Part shown: positions 52,757 to 63,181 of the stretch, one piece after another | How positions within the stretch are numbered: the stretch's first letter is position 1 | Layout: each line of letters starts with the position of its first letter | NCBI RefSeq assembly: GCF_006539865.1 | Contig: NZ_BJNV01000012.1 | Coordinates: forward strand, 41,017 to 105,016 | DNA length: 64,000 bases | Source: Zoogloea ramigera | Lineage (GTDB): Bacteria > Pseudomonadota > Gammaproteobacteria > Burkholderiales > Rhodocyclaceae | Direction: 5' to 3' | Position numbers and translations under genes: made by a program | Notes under the pieces: model-generated | Told to the model about the DNA's origin: nothing | Databases searched by the model: none | What the model saw: only the letters and a program-made list of their open reading frames with translations

Positions 52757-53689
52757 ATGCAGGTTTTCCGTGGCATTCCCGAGCGCGCCGAACACGGCTG
52801 CGTGCTGACCATCGGCAATTTCGATGGCGTGCACCGCGGCCACCAGGCCTTGCTGACGAAGCTTACCGACAAGGCCCGGGTAACCGGCCTGCCCTCCGCG
52901 GTCCTCACCTTCGAGCCCCATCCGCGGGAATTCTTCGCCCACGACAACCGGCCGCGGCGCCTCACCTCGCTGCGCGAGAAGATCCAGCTTCTCGCTGCTC
53001 ATGGTGTCGATCGGCTCTACATCGCCCGCTTCAACACGCGCTTCGCCGGCCTCACCGCCGAGCAGTTCATCGAGGACGTGCTGATCCACGGCCTCGGCGT
53101 GCGCCATTTGTTGATCGGCGACGACTTCTGCTTCGGCAAGGCCCGCAAGGGTGATTTCGCCATGCTCCAGGCCGCCGGGCAGCAAACCGGCTTCACAGTC
53201 GAAGCCATGCACACCCTGGTCCATGAGGGCGAGCGGGTCTCCAGTTCGGCGGTGCGCGCCGCCCTGCTCGAGGGCGACATGCCCCACGCCGCGCGCCTGC
53301 TGGGCCGCCCTTACAGCATCAGCGGGCGGGTGATGCACGGCGACAAGATCGGCCGCACCATCGGCTTCCCCACCGCCAACATCCAGCTCAAGCACCGCAG
53401 CCCGCCGCTGATGGGCATCTACACCGTGAGCGTCGAAGGCCTCGCCGACAAGCCCTGGCCCGGCGTGGCCAGCGTCGGCGTGCGCCCCACCATCAACGAC
53501 GCCGGCCGCCCGACCCTCGAGGTGCACCTCTTCGACTGGCACGCCGACTGCTACGACGCCCACCTGCGGGTGAACTTCCTCGTCAAGCAGCGCGACGAAG
53601 AACGCTACGACAACCTGGCCGACCTCACCGCCCAGATCGCCCGCGACGCCGACCAGGCGCGCGCCTACTTCGCCCAGAATCCCCTCTGA
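52757..53689 (+). CDS. ribF: Bifunctional riboflavin kinase / FAD synthetase
   Basis: 310 residues. N-terminal FMN adenylyltransferase: [18 protein letters not shown] with the HxGH-like motif, [26 protein letters not shown] and [15 protein letters not shown]-terminal flavokinase: [19 protein letters not shown] (the PTAN motif) and [17 protein letters not shown]. It makes FMN and FAD. It precedes ileS by 20 bp, the usual ribF-ileS-lspA arrangement of proteobacteria. Confidence 0.96.
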   Translation: MQVFRGIPERAEHGCVLTIGNFDGVHRGHQALLTKLTDKARVTGLPSAVLTFEPHPREFFAHDNRPRRLTSLREKIQLLAAHGVDRLYIARFNTRFAGLTAEQFIEDVLIHGLGVRHLLIGDDFCFGKARKGDFAMLQAAGQQTGFTVEAMHTLVHEGERVSSSAVRAALLEGDMPHAARLLGRPYSISGRVMHGDKIGRTIGFPTANIQLKHRSPPLMGIYTVSVEGLADKPWPGVASVGVRPTINDAGRPTLEVHLFDWHADCYDAHLRVNFLVKQRDEERYDNLADLTAQIARDADQARAYFAQNPL

Positions 53690-53709
53690 ATTCACAGGCA
53701 GCACAGACC

Positions 53710-56514
53710 ATGTCCGACACCCGCAAGACCCTGAACCTGCCCGACACGCCCTTCCCGATGCGCGGCGACCTCGCCAAGCGCGAGCCCAACTGGATCGCCG
53801 AGTGGCAGCAGAAGAAGCTCTACGAAAAGATCCGCCAGGTCTCCAAGGGCCGCCCCAAGTTCGTGCTGCACGACGGCCCGCCCTACGCCAACGGCAGCAT
53901 CCACATCGGCCACGCGCTCAACAAGATCCTCAAGGACATCATCGTCCGCTCCCGCACCATGGCCGGCTTCGACGCCCCCTACGTGCCGGGCTGGGACTGC
54001 CACGGCCTGCCGATCGAGCACAAGGTCGAGGTCACCCACGGCAAGGGCCTGCCCGCCGACAAGGTGCGTGAGCTGTGCCGCGCCTACGCCCACGAGCAGA
54101 TCGCCGAGCAGAAGAAGGACTTCATCCGCCTCGGCGTGCTGGGCGACTGGGACAAGCCCTACCGCACCCTCGACTTCGGCAACGAAGCCGGCGAAGTGCG
54201 CGCACTGGCCGAAATGGTCAAGCGCGGCTGGGTCTTCAAGGGCCTCAAGCCCGTCAACTGGTGCTTCGACTGCGGCTCCGCCCTCGCCGAAGCCGAGGTC
54301 GAATACCAGGACAAGCAGAGCCCGGCGATCGACGTGGGCTTCAAGTGCGTCGACGCCGACCAGCTCGCCGCCGCCTTCGGCCTGGCCGAGCTGCCCGCCG
54401 GCAAGGACGCCTTCGCCGTCATCTGGACCACCACGCCCTGGACGATCCCCGCCAACCAGGCCCTCAACGTACACCCCGAGCACGAATACGCGCTGGTCGA
54501 CACCCCCCGCGGCCTGCTGGTGCTGATGACCGAGCTCACCGAAGCCAGCCTCAAGCGCTTCGGCCTCGAGGGCAGCATCGTCGCCCGCACGAGCGGCGCC
54601 AAGCTCGACAAGATCCGCTTCCAGCACCCCTTCTACGACCGCCAGTCGCCCGTCTTCGTGGCCGACTACGTGGGCCTCGACGCCGGCACCGGCATCGTCC
54701 ACTCGGCCCCGGCCTACGGCGTCGACGACTTCAACAGCTGCAAGGCCAACGGCTTCACCAACGACGACATCCTGAGCCCGGTGCAGAGCAACGGCGTGTA
54801 CGCCGAATCCCTGCCCTTCTTCGGCGGGCTGCACATCTGGAAGGCCAACCCGGTCATCGTCGAAAAGCTGCAGGAAGTCGGCGCGCTGTTCTCCCACGAG
54901 AAGCTCAGCCACAGCTACATGCACTGCTGGCGCCACAAGACGCCGCTGATCTACCGCGCCACCGCCCAGTGGTTCGTCGGCATGGACTTGAAGCCCAACG
55001 GCGGCCCCAGCCTGCGCGAACTCGCGCTGCAGGGCGTCGAGTCCACCCGCTTCTTCCCGGCCTGGGGCCAGGCGCGGCTGCACGCGATGATCGCCAACCG
55101 GCCGGACTGGTGCATCTCGCGCCAGCGCAACTGGGGCGTGCCGATCCCCTTCTTCCTGCACCGCGAAACCGGCGAGCTCCACCCGCGCACCGTGGAGCTG
55201 ATGGAAGACGTCGCCAAGCGCATCGAACTCGAAGGCATCGAGGCCTGGTTCAAGCTCGACCCGGCCGAGCTGCTCGGCAATGAGGCCGCCGACTACGAAA
55301 AGATCAGCGACACCCTCGACGTGTGGTTCGACTCCGGCACCACCCACTGGCACGTGCTGCGCGGCTCCCACAACGACGGCCACGCCAGCGGCCCGCGCGC
55401 CGACCTGTACCTCGAGGGCTCCGACCAGCACCGCGGCTGGTTCCACTCGTCGCTGCTCACCGGCTGCGCGATCGACGGCCACCCGCCCTACAAGGCGCTG
55501 CTGACCCACGGCTTCGCCGTGGACGGTGCCGGCCGCAAGATGAGCAAGTCCCTCGGCAACGTGGTCGTGCCGCAGGAAGTCACCGGCAAGCTGGGCGCCG
55601 AGATCCTGCGCCTGTGGGTGGCCTCCACCGACTACTCCGGCGAGCTGTCGATCTCCAAGGAGATCCTCGACCGGGTGGTCGAAGTCTACCGCCGCCTGCG
55701 CAACACCCTGCGCTTCCTGCTCGCCAACACCGCCGACTTCAACCCGGCCACCGACATGTTGCCGGTCGCCGAGTGGCTCGAGATCGACCGCTACGCCCTG
55801 GCCCTCACGCGCAAGCTGCAAGGCCAGGCCGAGGCCGACTATAGCCGCTTCGAGTTCCACCGCATCGTCCAGGCGCTGCAGAACTTTGCCTCCGAAGACC
55901 TCGGCGCGGTCTACCTAGACGTGCTGAAGGACCGCCTCTACACCACCGCCGCCAGCTCCCCGGCGCGCCGCTCGGCCCAGAGCGCGCTGTGGCACATCCT
56001 GCAATCGGTGGTGCGGCTGATGGCGCCGATCCTCTCCTTCACCGCCGAAGAAATCTGGCTGCTCCTCGGCAAAAACCCGGAAGACAGCGTGATGCTGCAC
56101 CTCTTCCACGCCCTGCCCGAGCAGGAGGGCGAGGAAGGCCTGCTGGCCCGCTGGACGGCCATCCGCGCGGTCCGCGCCGACGTGCAGAAGGAGATCGAAG
56201 CCGTCCGCGCCGCCGGCCAGGTCGGCTCGTCGCTGCAGGCCGAGGTCGAGATCCGCGCCGCCGGCGACAACTTCGAGCTCCTCGCCAGCCTCGGCGACGA
56301 TCTCCGCTTCGTGCTGATCTGCTCCAAGGCCACCGTCGTCCAGGTCGCCTCCGACGCCGACGCGGCCATCGTCGTCACGCCGTCGGCCCACAAGAAGTGC
56401 GAGCGCTGCTGGCACTACCGCGACGACGTCGGCCACGACGCCGCCCACCCGGAACTTTGCGGCCGCTGCACGTCAAACCTGCACGGCGCCGGCGAAGCCC
56501 GCCGCGTCGCGTAA
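53710..56514 (+). CDS. ileS: Isoleucyl-tRNA synthetase
   Basis: A class I synthetase of 934 residues. HIGH-type motif [20 protein letters not shown] motif [10 protein letters not shown], an editing domain with [14 protein letters not shown], and a C-terminal zinc finger [14 protein letters not shown] with ELCGRC. It charges tRNA-Ile. Length is typical of the eubacterial zinc-containing form. It is in an operon with ribF upstream and lspA 22 bp downstream. Confidence 0.97.
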   Translation: MSDTRKTLNLPDTPFPMRGDLAKREPNWIAEWQQKKLYEKIRQVSKGRPKFVLHDGPPYANGSIHIGHALNKILKDIIVRSRTMAGFDAPYVPGWDCHGLPIEHKVEVTHGKGLPADKVRELCRAYAHEQIAEQKKDFIRLGVLGDWDKPYRTLDFGNEAGEVRALAEMVKRGWVFKGLKPVNWCFDCGSALAEAEVEYQDKQSPAIDVGFKCVDADQLAAAFGLAELPAGKDAFAVIWTTTPWTIPANQALNVHPEHEYALVDTPRGLLVLMTELTEASLKRFGLEGSIVARTSGAKLDKIRFQHPFYDRQSPVFVADYVGLDAGTGIVHSAPAYGVDDFNSCKANGFTNDDILSPVQSNGVYAESLPFFGGLHIWKANPVIVEKLQEVGALFSHEKLSHSYMHCWRHKTPLIYRATAQWFVGMDLKPNGGPSLRELALQGVESTRFFPAWGQARLHAMIANRPDWCISRQRNWGVPIPFFLHRETGELHPRTVELMEDVAKRIELEGIEAWFKLDPAELLGNEAADYEKISDTLDVWFDSGTTHWHVLRGSHNDGHASGPRADLYLEGSDQHRGWFHSSLLTGCAIDGHPPYKALLTHGFAVDGAGRKMSKSLGNVVVPQEVTGKLGAEILRLWVASTDYSGELSISKEILDRVVEVYRRLRNTLRFLLANTADFNPATDMLPVAEWLEIDRYALALTRKLQGQAEADYSRFEFHRIVQALQNFASEDLGAVYLDVLKDRLYTTAASSPARRSAQSALWHILQSVVRLMAPILSFTAEEIWLLLGKNPEDSVMLHLFHALPEQEGEEGLLARWTAIRAVRADVQKEIEAVRAAGQVGSSLQAEVEIRAAGDNFELLASLGDDLRFVLICSKATVVQVASDADAAIVVTPSAHKKCERCWHYRDDVGHDAAHPELCGRCTSNLHGAGEARRVA

Positions 56515-56536
56515 ACCCGACCAACCCGCAGGAGCG

Positions 56537-57037
56537 ATGCCCTTGAAACTACGCCTCGGCAACTGGATCGGCCTCGCGGCCATCGTCGTGCTGGTCGACC
56601 AATGGACCAAACACCTCGTCCGCGGCGCCCTGCGCAACGGCGAGGTGATCCGCGTCACCGACTGGTTCGACCTGGTGCTGGCCTTCAACCCCGGCGCCGC
56701 GTTCAGCCTGCTGGCCGACCAGTCCGGCTGGCAACGCTGGTTCTTTGTTGCGCTGGCCGCTGTGATCTGCGGCTGGCTGCTGCGCCTGCTGGCGCGGCAC
56801 CAGCATGAGTTCCTGCAGCCGCTGGCCTTCTCGCTGATCATCGGCGGCGCCATCGGCAACGTCATCGACCGCTTCGTCTTCGGCGCGGTGGTCGACTTCC
56901 TGTATTTCCACATCGGCCGCTACGGCTGGCCGGCCTTCAACGTGGCGGACTCCGCCATCTGCGTGGGGGTTGCGCTGATGATCCTGGCCCAGCTCCGCGA
57001 ACATCGCCACCTCCACGCCCAAGAGAAACTTTCATGA
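56537..57037 (+). CDS. lspA: Lipoprotein signal peptidase (signal peptidase II)
   Basis: An inner-membrane aspartic protease of 166 residues with four hydrophobic helices. The two catalytic Asp are in [15 protein letters not shown] and [11 protein letters not shown], and the family [10 protein letters not shown] segment is present. It cleaves lipoprotein precursors such as the TatT-like one encoded in this window. Start ATG at 56537 has a CAGGAG site. The stop overlaps fkpB as ATGA. Confidence 0.96.
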   Translation: MPLKLRLGNWIGLAAIVVLVDQWTKHLVRGALRNGEVIRVTDWFDLVLAFNPGAAFSLLADQSGWQRWFFVALAAVICGWLLRLLARHQHEFLQPLAFSLIIGGAIGNVIDRFVFGAVVDFLYFHIGRYGWPAFNVADSAICVGVALMILAQLREHRHLHAQEKLS

Positions 57038-57465
57038 CCCAGATCGTCCAGCCCGACAGCCTGCTCACGCTGCACTACCGCATCTCCCTCGAGAACGGCC
57101 AGCCCCTCATCAGCACCTTCGAGTCCACCCCGGCCACCATGCAGCTCGGCCGTGGCGACATCGCCCCGACCCTCGAACGCTGCCTCGCCGGCGTCACCGT
57201 CGGCGAGCTTCACACCTTCCTGCTCGAGCCCGAAAACGCCTTCGGCACCCACCGCGAAGACCTGGTCGAGAAGGTGCGCCTCGAAGACTTCCCCGACGGC
57301 GCCGAAGTCGAGCCGATGGTCATCATGGAATTCACCGCCCCCGACGGCACCCGCTACCCCGGCCTGATCCGCGAAGTGCTCGACACCCACGCGGTGATCG
57401 ACTTCAACCACCCGCTGGCCGGCAAGTCGATCCGCTTCGAAGTCGAAGTGATCGGCATCAACTGA
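57034..57465 (+). CDS. fkpB: FKBP-type peptidyl-prolyl isomerase (SlpA/FkpB type)
   Basis: The product has 143 residues. An FKBP core ([20 protein letters not shown], then [20 protein letters not shown]) with the inserted flap domain seen in SlyD/SlpA proteins ([20 protein letters not shown]). The C-terminus lacks the His-rich metal tail of SlyD, which favours FkpB/SlpA. The position between lspA and ispH is the classic location of this gene. Confidence 0.93.
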   Translation: MTQIVQPDSLLTLHYRISLENGQPLISTFESTPATMQLGRGDIAPTLERCLAGVTVGELHTFLLEPENAFGTHREDLVEKVRLEDFPDGAEVEPMVIMEFTAPDGTRYPGLIREVLDTHAVIDFNHPLAGKSIRFEVEVIGIN

Positions 57466-57479
57466 GCCCCGAGGCCACC

Positions 57480-58409
57480 ATGGAAGTCTTGCTCGCCACC
57501 CCGCGTGGCTTCTGCGCCGGCGTCGAACGGGCCATCGAGATCGTCGAACGGGCGATCGCCCTCTACGGCGCCCCGATCTACGTCCGCCACGAGGTCGTGC
57601 ACAACCGCTTCGTCGTCGATGGCCTGCGCGCCAAGGGTGCCGTCTTCATCGAAGAGCTCGCCGACGTGCCCGCCGGCAACACCGTGATCTTCAGCGCCCA
57701 CGGCGTGCCGCAGTCGGTGCGCAGCGAAGCCGAAGCCCGCGGCCTGCGTGTCTTCGACGCAACCTGCCCGCTGGTCACCAAGGTGCACCTCGAGGTCGCC
57801 CGCATGCGCGAGCAGGGCCGCGAGCTCATCATGATCGGCCACAAGGGCCACCCGGAGGTCGAGGGCACGATGGGCCAGGTCAAGGACGGCATCTACCTCG
57901 TCGAGAACGTCGCCGACGTGGCCGGCCTCACGCTCGCCAACCCCGACATGCTCGCCTACGTCACCCAGACCACCCTGTCGGTGGACGACGCCGGCGCCAT
58001 CGTAGCGGCCCTGCGCGAACGCTTCCCGAGCATCGTCGGCCCCAAGAAGGACGACATCTGCTACGCCACCCAGAACCGCCAGGACGCCGTCAAGTTCATG
58101 GCGCCCCAGTCCGACCTGGTGCTGGTGGTCGGCTCCACCAACAGCTCCAACTCCAACCGCCTGCGCGAAGTGGCCGAGCTGCTCAAGGTTCCGGCCTATC
58201 TGGTCGATAATGCCGATGCAATCGACCCGGCCTGGATCAGTGGCCGGCAGCGCATCGGCGTCACCGCCGGCGCGTCGGCTCCGGAGGTGCTGGTCGAATC
58301 CGTCATCGCCCGGCTCAAGGAACTCGGCGCAGGCTCCGTCCGCCAGCTCGAAGGCGTGCCGGAACGCGTCACCTTCCCGCTGCCCAAGGAGCTGCAGGTC
58401 ACGAACTGA
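57480..58409 (+). CDS. ispH: 4-hydroxy-3-methylbut-2-enyl diphosphate reductase
   Basis: 309 residues. The three Cys ligands of the [4Fe-4S] cluster are in [23 protein letters not shown] and [24 protein letters not shown] and the [11 protein letters not shown] loop hold substrate. It is the last step of the MEP isoprenoid pathway. It starts 14 bp after fkpB, so it is co-transcribed with the ileS operon. Confidence 0.97.
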   Translation: MEVLLATPRGFCAGVERAIEIVERAIALYGAPIYVRHEVVHNRFVVDGLRAKGAVFIEELADVPAGNTVIFSAHGVPQSVRSEAEARGLRVFDATCPLVTKVHLEVARMREQGRELIMIGHKGHPEVEGTMGQVKDGIYLVENVADVAGLTLANPDMLAYVTQTTLSVDDAGAIVAALRERFPSIVGPKKDDICYATQNRQDAVKFMAPQSDLVLVVGSTNSSNSNRLREVAELLKVPAYLVDNADAIDPAWISGRQRIGVTAGASAPEVLVESVIARLKELGAGSVRQLEGVPERVTFPLPKELQVTN

Positions 58410-58463
58410 GCCCGACCGCTCCGGGCCGTTTCACGCTGCTCCACCCAACGCCCGGAACTGCCC

Positions 58464-58775
58464 ATGCCCTACGTTCAACGTGACTCCACCGGCCAGGTCG
58501 TGGCCATCTTCGCCCAGCCTGGGCCCGGCCACGACGAGCCGCTGCCCGCCGGCCACCCCGACCTCGCTGCGCTCGCCGGCGCCGGCGAGTTCGCCCACCT
58601 CGACGCCGACCTCATCCGCGTCATCGAAGACGTGGTGGATGTGCTGATCGACCGGGGCCTCCTGCGCCTCACCGACCTCCCGCCCGATGCCCAGCGCAAG
58701 CTGCTCGCCCGCAAGGGCGCCCGGGCCCGCCTGCGCGAGGGGCTCGACCTCCTGAGCCCCAACGGCGTGATCTGA
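58464..58775 (+). CDS. Small conserved-looking protein of unknown function
   Basis: 103 residues, no signal peptide or membrane helix. It begins MPYVQRDSTGQVVAIFAQPG and has a helical middle (DLIRVIEDVVDVLIDRGLLR). Databases often label such proteins as tryptophan-synthase-beta-like, but I see no enzyme motif. It starts 54 bp after ispH and ends 4 bp before the exporter gene, so it could be co-expressed with the secretion system. Confidence 0.75.
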   Translation: MPYVQRDSTGQVVAIFAQPGPGHDEPLPAGHPDLAALAGAGEFAHLDADLIRVIEDVVDVLIDRGLLRLTDLPPDAQRKLLARKGARARLREGLDLLSPNGVI

Positions 58776-58779
58776 CCCG

Positions 58780-60984
58780 ATGACCGACACCGCAGCCTCC
58801 GCCCCTCCCGACCCGCGCCCCGCTGCCGCAAGGGCCCACGACAAGCACTGGCAGCCGGCCGAGACCGCCACCCACGAAGACCCCCTGCTGGACGCGCTGG
58901 TCGTCATGACCCGCCTCCACGGCAAGCCCTTCACGCCCGAGGCCCTCGCGGCAGGCCTCCCTCTGGTAGACAACCGCCTGACCCCCTCGCTGCTGCCCCG
59001 CGCCGCCGCCCGGGCCGGGCTCACCGCGCGCATCGTGCGCAAGCCGCTGGCCGACATCGGCCCGGCGCTATTGCCGGCGATCCTGCTGCTCCACGACCGC
59101 AAGGCCTGCGTGCTGCTCGAACGCCTGCCGGACGGCGGCGCCCGGGTGCGCTTCCCCGAGGCCGGCGAATCGGCCCACGACCTCTCCGCCGACGCGCTCG
59201 CCGCGCTGTACACCGGCCTGGTGTGCTTCGTGCGCCCGCGCTTCCGCTTCGAGGCCCGCGCCCCGCAGGTGCGCGCGCTGCGCGCCAACCACTGGTTCTG
59301 GGGCACCGTCGCCGAAAACTGGCGCCTCTACCGCGACACCCTGCTCGCCGCCCTGGTGGTAAACCTCTTCGCGCTGGCGATCCCGATGTTCTCGATGACG
59401 GTCTACGACCGCGTCGTGCCCAACCACGCCGTCGAAACCCTGTGGGTGCTGGCCGTTGGCGCGGTGCTGGTGCTCGGCTTCGACTTCATGCTGCGCACGC
59501 TGCGGGCCTACATCGTCGATAGCGCCGGCAAGCGCATCGACGTGCAGCTCTCGGCGCGCATCATGGAAAAGGTGCTCGGCCTGCGCATGGACGCCCGCCC
59601 CGCCTCGGTGGGCTCCTTTGCCGCCAACCTGCGCGCCTTCGAGGGTGTGCGCGACTTCATCGCCTCGGCCACCGTCACCACCCTCATCGACCTGCCCTTC
59701 GTGCTGCTGTTCCTGCTGGTGATGGCGTGGATCTCGCCGTGGCTGCTGCTGCCGCCGGTGGTGGGCATCCTGCTGGTGCTGTTCGCGACCCTGGTCACCC
59801 AGAACAAGATGCACGAGCTCACCGAAACCACCTACCGGGCCAGCGCCCAGCGCAACGCCACCCTCGTCGAGAGCCTGGTCGGCCTCGAAACCGTCAAGAC
59901 CCTCGGCGCCGAGAGCCAGATCCAGCGCCAGTGGGAACGGGCCTCGCTGTTCATCGCCCAGATCGGCGGGCGGCTCAAGCTGCTGTCGGCGGGCACCGTC
60001 AATTTTGCGCAGTTCATGCAGCAGCTGGTCAATGTGGCGGTGATCATCGTCGGTGTGTATGAGCTCGCCAACAACAACATGAGCATGGGCGGCATCATCG
60101 CCGCCTCGATGCTCTCCGGCCGCGCCATGGCGCCGCTCGGCCAGGTGGCCGGGCTGATGATGCAATACCAGAACGCCCGCACCTCCCTGGCGTCGGTGAA
60201 CACCCACATGGAGCTCCCCGTCGAGCGCCCCGACGGCGCCAACTTCGTGCATCGCCCCAGCTTCAAGGGCGACATCGAGTTCAAGGACGTCAGCTTCTGC
60301 TACCCCGGCCGCGACCAGGCGGTGCTCAAGAAGGTCAGTTTCAGCCTCAAGGCCGGCGAGAAGGTGGGCATCATCGGCCGCATCGGCTCGGGCAAGACCA
60401 CCATCGAGAAGCTCGTGCTGGGCCTCTACCAGCCCACCGAAGGCGCCATCCTGATCGACGGCATCGACGCCCGCCAGATCGACCCGGCCGAGCTGCGCCG
60501 CGCCATCGGCTTCGTGCCCCAGGACGTCACGCTATTCTATGGGACGCTCAAGCACAACATCGCGATGGGCGCGCCCTTCGCCGACGACAGCGCGATCCTC
60601 GCGGCGGCCGAGCTGGCCGGCGTGCGGGAGTTCGCCAACACCCACCCGGAGGGCTTCGACATGCCCATCGGCGAGCGCGGCGAATCCCTCTCCGGCGGCC
60701 AGCGCCAGGCCGTGGCGATCGCCCGCGCGCTGCTCAACGACCCGCCGGTGCTGCTCCTCGACGAACCCTCCAGCAGCATGGACCACCAGAGCGAGGAAGG
60801 CCTCAAGCAGCGGCTGCGCGGCTTCGCCAGCCACAAGACGATCATCCTCGTCACCCACCGCACCTCGCTGCTCGACCTGGTCGACCGGCTCATCGTGCTC
60901 GACCAAGGGCAGATCGTCGCCGACGGCCCGAAGGCCCAGGTCGTCGAGGCGCTTCAGCACGGCCGCATCGGGCGCGCGGGGTAA
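58780..60984 (+). CDS. Type I secretion ABC exporter (LapB-like)
   Basis: The inner-membrane exporter has 734 residues. The first 150 or so residues form a C39-peptidase-like domain (THEDPLLDALVVMTRLHGK) without the catalytic Cys, as in adhesin exporters that do not cleave a leader. Six membrane helices follow (for example LLAALVVNLFALAIPMFSM and TLIDLPFVLLFLLVMAWIS). The ATPase has Walker A GRIGSGKTTIEK, signature LSGGQRQAVAIARALL and Walker B VLLLDEPSSSMD. Its gene is followed at once by the adaptor gene. It likely exports the giant adhesin encoded at the right edge. Confidence 0.93.
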   Translation: MTDTAASAPPDPRPAAARAHDKHWQPAETATHEDPLLDALVVMTRLHGKPFTPEALAAGLPLVDNRLTPSLLPRAAARAGLTARIVRKPLADIGPALLPAILLLHDRKACVLLERLPDGGARVRFPEAGESAHDLSADALAALYTGLVCFVRPRFRFEARAPQVRALRANHWFWGTVAENWRLYRDTLLAALVVNLFALAIPMFSMTVYDRVVPNHAVETLWVLAVGAVLVLGFDFMLRTLRAYIVDSAGKRIDVQLSARIMEKVLGLRMDARPASVGSFAANLRAFEGVRDFIASATVTTLIDLPFVLLFLLVMAWISPWLLLPPVVGILLVLFATLVTQNKMHELTETTYRASAQRNATLVESLVGLETVKTLGAESQIQRQWERASLFIAQIGGRLKLLSAGTVNFAQFMQQLVNVAVIIVGVYELANNNMSMGGIIAASMLSGRAMAPLGQVAGLMMQYQNARTSLASVNTHMELPVERPDGANFVHRPSFKGDIEFKDVSFCYPGRDQAVLKKVSFSLKAGEKVGIIGRIGSGKTTIEKLVLGLYQPTEGAILIDGIDARQIDPAELRRAIGFVPQDVTLFYGTLKHNIAMGAPFADDSAILAAAELAGVREFANTHPEGFDMPIGERGESLSGGQRQAVAIARALLNDPPVLLLDEPSSSMDHQSEEGLKQRLRGFASHKTIILVTHRTSLLDLVDRLIVLDQGQIVADGPKAQVVEALQHGRIGRAG

Positions 60985-60987
60985 GCC

Positions 60988-62394
60988 ATGAGACTCGTCC
61001 CCACCTTCCTCCGCCCCGCCTGTGACGCCCTCTACCAGCGCGCCTCCCGCGGCTTCGACCGCATCCTCGACGGTGTCGAGAAGCGCGAGATCCACGACGA
61101 TTCCGACTACCTCGCCGACGCTGAGTGGGCGATGGCCGAGCAGAAGCTGCGCGGCAGCCGCATCGCGGTGCTGCTCACCTGCGTGGCCGTGCTGGCTCTC
61201 ATCGTGTGGGCCGCCTTCGCGCCCCTCGACGAGGTCACCCGCGGCGAAGGCAAGGTCATCCCGTCCCGCCAGGTGCAGGTGATGCAGAGCCTCGACGGCG
61301 GCATCGTCTCCGAGATCCTCGTCCGCGAGGGCGAACAGGTGAAGTCCGGCCAGCTGCTGCTGAAGGTCGACCCGACCCGCTTCGTCTCCTCCCTGCGCGA
61401 GAACCGTGCCCAGTACGAAGCCCTGCTGGCCCGCGCGGCCCGCCTCACCGCGCTGGCCCACGAGAAGCCCTTCGTGCCGCCGCCCGAGCTCATCAAGAGC
61501 GCCCCGGCCCTGGTCGAGCAGGAACGCAGCGCCTACGAAGCCAAGCGCATGGAGCTCGACGCCGCCGTCGGCGTGGCGCGCCAGCAGCTGTCCCAGCGCC
61601 GCCAGGAGCTCAACGAGGTCAGCGCCCGGCGCGAGCAGGCCACCCAGAGCTACAACCTCACCGCCCGCGAGCTCGAAGTCACCCGCCCCCTCGCCAAGAC
61701 CGGCGCCGTCTCCGAAGTCGAGCTGCTGCGCCTCGAGCGCGACGTGGCCCGCTACCGGGGCGAGCGCGACGCCGCCGGCGCCCAGATCCCGCGCATCCAG
61801 GCCGCCATCTCGGAGGCCCAGCGCAAAATCGAGGAAGTCGAGCTCAACATGCGCAACCAGGCCCGCAATGAACTCTCCGAGACCAACGCCAAGCTGGCCG
61901 CCCTCTCGGCGGGCAGCGAGGGCCTGGCCGACCGGGTCAAGCAGGCCGAGATCCGTGCCCCCATGAACGGCACCGTCAAGCAGCTGTTCGCCAACACGGT
62001 GGGAGGCGTGGTGCAGCCGGGCAAGGAGATCATCGAGATCGTGCCCAGCGACGACGCGCTGCTCCTCGAGGCCCGCGTCCAGCCCAAGGACATCGCCTTC
62101 CTGCGCCCCGGCCAGCCGGCCCACGTCAAGTTCACCGCCTACGACTTCTCGATCTACGGCGGCCTCGACGCGACCCTCGAACACATCGGCGCCGACACCA
62201 TCACCGACGACAAGGGCAACGCCTTCTACATCGTGCGGGTGCGCACCACCCAAAGCAGCATCGGCGAGGCTCACATGCCGATCATCCCCGGCATGGTGGC
62301 CGAGGTGGACATCCTCACCGGCAAGAAATCCCTCCTCAGCTACCTGATGAAGCCCGTGCTGCGCGCCAAGGCCAACGCGCTTACCGAGCGCTGA
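60988..62394 (+). CDS. Type I secretion periplasmic adaptor (HlyD/LapC-like)
   Basis: The 468-residue membrane-fusion protein has a short cytoplasmic N-terminus, one membrane helix (IAVLLTCVAVLALIVWAAF, about 54-72), a split lipoyl domain (GKVIPSRQVQVMQSLDGGIV and RAPMNGTVKQLFANTVGGVV) and a long coiled-coil hairpin between them (EVSARREQATQSYNLTAREL region). It links the ABC exporter to a TolC-type outer-membrane channel, whose gene is not seen here. It starts 3 bp after the exporter stop. Confidence 0.94.
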   Translation: MRLVPTFLRPACDALYQRASRGFDRILDGVEKREIHDDSDYLADAEWAMAEQKLRGSRIAVLLTCVAVLALIVWAAFAPLDEVTRGEGKVIPSRQVQVMQSLDGGIVSEILVREGEQVKSGQLLLKVDPTRFVSSLRENRAQYEALLARAARLTALAHEKPFVPPPELIKSAPALVEQERSAYEAKRMELDAAVGVARQQLSQRRQELNEVSARREQATQSYNLTARELEVTRPLAKTGAVSEVELLRLERDVARYRGERDAAGAQIPRIQAAISEAQRKIEEVELNMRNQARNELSETNAKLAALSAGSEGLADRVKQAEIRAPMNGTVKQLFANTVGGVVQPGKEIIEIVPSDDALLLEARVQPKDIAFLRPGQPAHVKFTAYDFSIYGGLDATLEHIGADTITDDKGNAFYIVRVRTTQSSIGEAHMPIIPGMVAEVDILTGKKSLLSYLMKPVLRAKANALTER

Positions 62395-62422
62395 ACATGC
62401 GCCGGCCCAACCGGATTCCTCC

Positions 62423-63049
62423 ATGAGCCCCGCGGAACCGCTCCTCATCCTCACCGACGACGACCTGCTGGCCGAGCACTGGCAGGCCCTCGGCCGCTCC
62501 CCCGTCCGCGCCCGCCGGCTTGAAGACCTCGACACCTGGCGCAGCGCAGGCCACCGGCTGGTGCTGGTCGACCTCGACCCGCGCCGCGCCGACGCCCCCC
62601 TCTGGCAGCACGCCGCCTGGCAGCGCAACGCCACCGGCCTCGCCATCCTCGCCGCCTCAGCCCAGCCGAACGACGACGAAGGCCTCGCCGTGCTCAACGC
62701 CGGCGCCTGCGGCTACTGCCACACCCACGCGCCCACCACCACCCTCCGCCGGGCACTCGACGTGATCGCTGGCGGCGAGCTGTGGGTCGGCCGGGCCCTG
62801 CTCTCGCGCCTGCTACGTCTCGTCGACACCCGCCTGCCCCGCGTCGGCCTGGCCCACTGGAGCGCGCCCCTCACGGAGCGGGAGCGGGAGGTCGCCCAGC
62901 TGGCCGCCGTCGGCGACAGCAACCTCGCCATCGCCGACGCCCTCGGCATCACCGAACGCACCGTCAAGGCCCACCTCAAGGCCGTGTTCGAGAAGCTCCA
63001 GGTCGCCGACCGCCTGCAACTCGCGCTGCGGGTCCACGGCGTGCGCTGA
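62423..63049 (+). CDS. LuxR-family response regulator
   Basis: 208 residues. The N-terminal half looks like a diverged receiver domain: LLILTDDDLLAEHWQALG with acidic residues, and HRLVLVDLDPRRAD at the phospho-Asp strand. The C-terminal NarL-type helix-turn-helix is clear: LTEREREVAQLAAVGDSNLA, IADALGITERTVKAHLKAVF. It lies between the adaptor and adhesin genes, and a short leader of 132 bp separates it from the adhesin, so it probably regulates it. No cognate kinase gene is visible. Confidence 0.88.
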   Translation: MSPAEPLLILTDDDLLAEHWQALGRSPVRARRLEDLDTWRSAGHRLVLVDLDPRRADAPLWQHAAWQRNATGLAILAASAQPNDDEGLAVLNAGACGYCHTHAPTTTLRRALDVIAGGELWVGRALLSRLLRLVDTRLPRVGLAHWSAPLTEREREVAQLAAVGDSNLAIADALGITERTVKAHLKAVFEKLQVADRLQLALRVHGVR

Positions 63050-63181
63050 CGGCGTTCGCGTTCAGCCTTTCCGCAGCCCGGCCGTGGCGTCCGTCACGCC
63101 ACCTGTCCGCGTGGACAATACCCATCGCCGGCGCCAGCCCGTAGATTCAGCCCCGACTGAAAAACCCCTACGGAGACCTCC

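Noticed and set aside
53692..55860. A 722-codon minus-strand frame opposite ileS
   Set aside because: Antisense shadow of a certain synthetase gene.
60532..62697. A 721-codon minus-strand frame opposite the secretion genes
   Set aside because: Antisense shadow of the exporter and adaptor genes.
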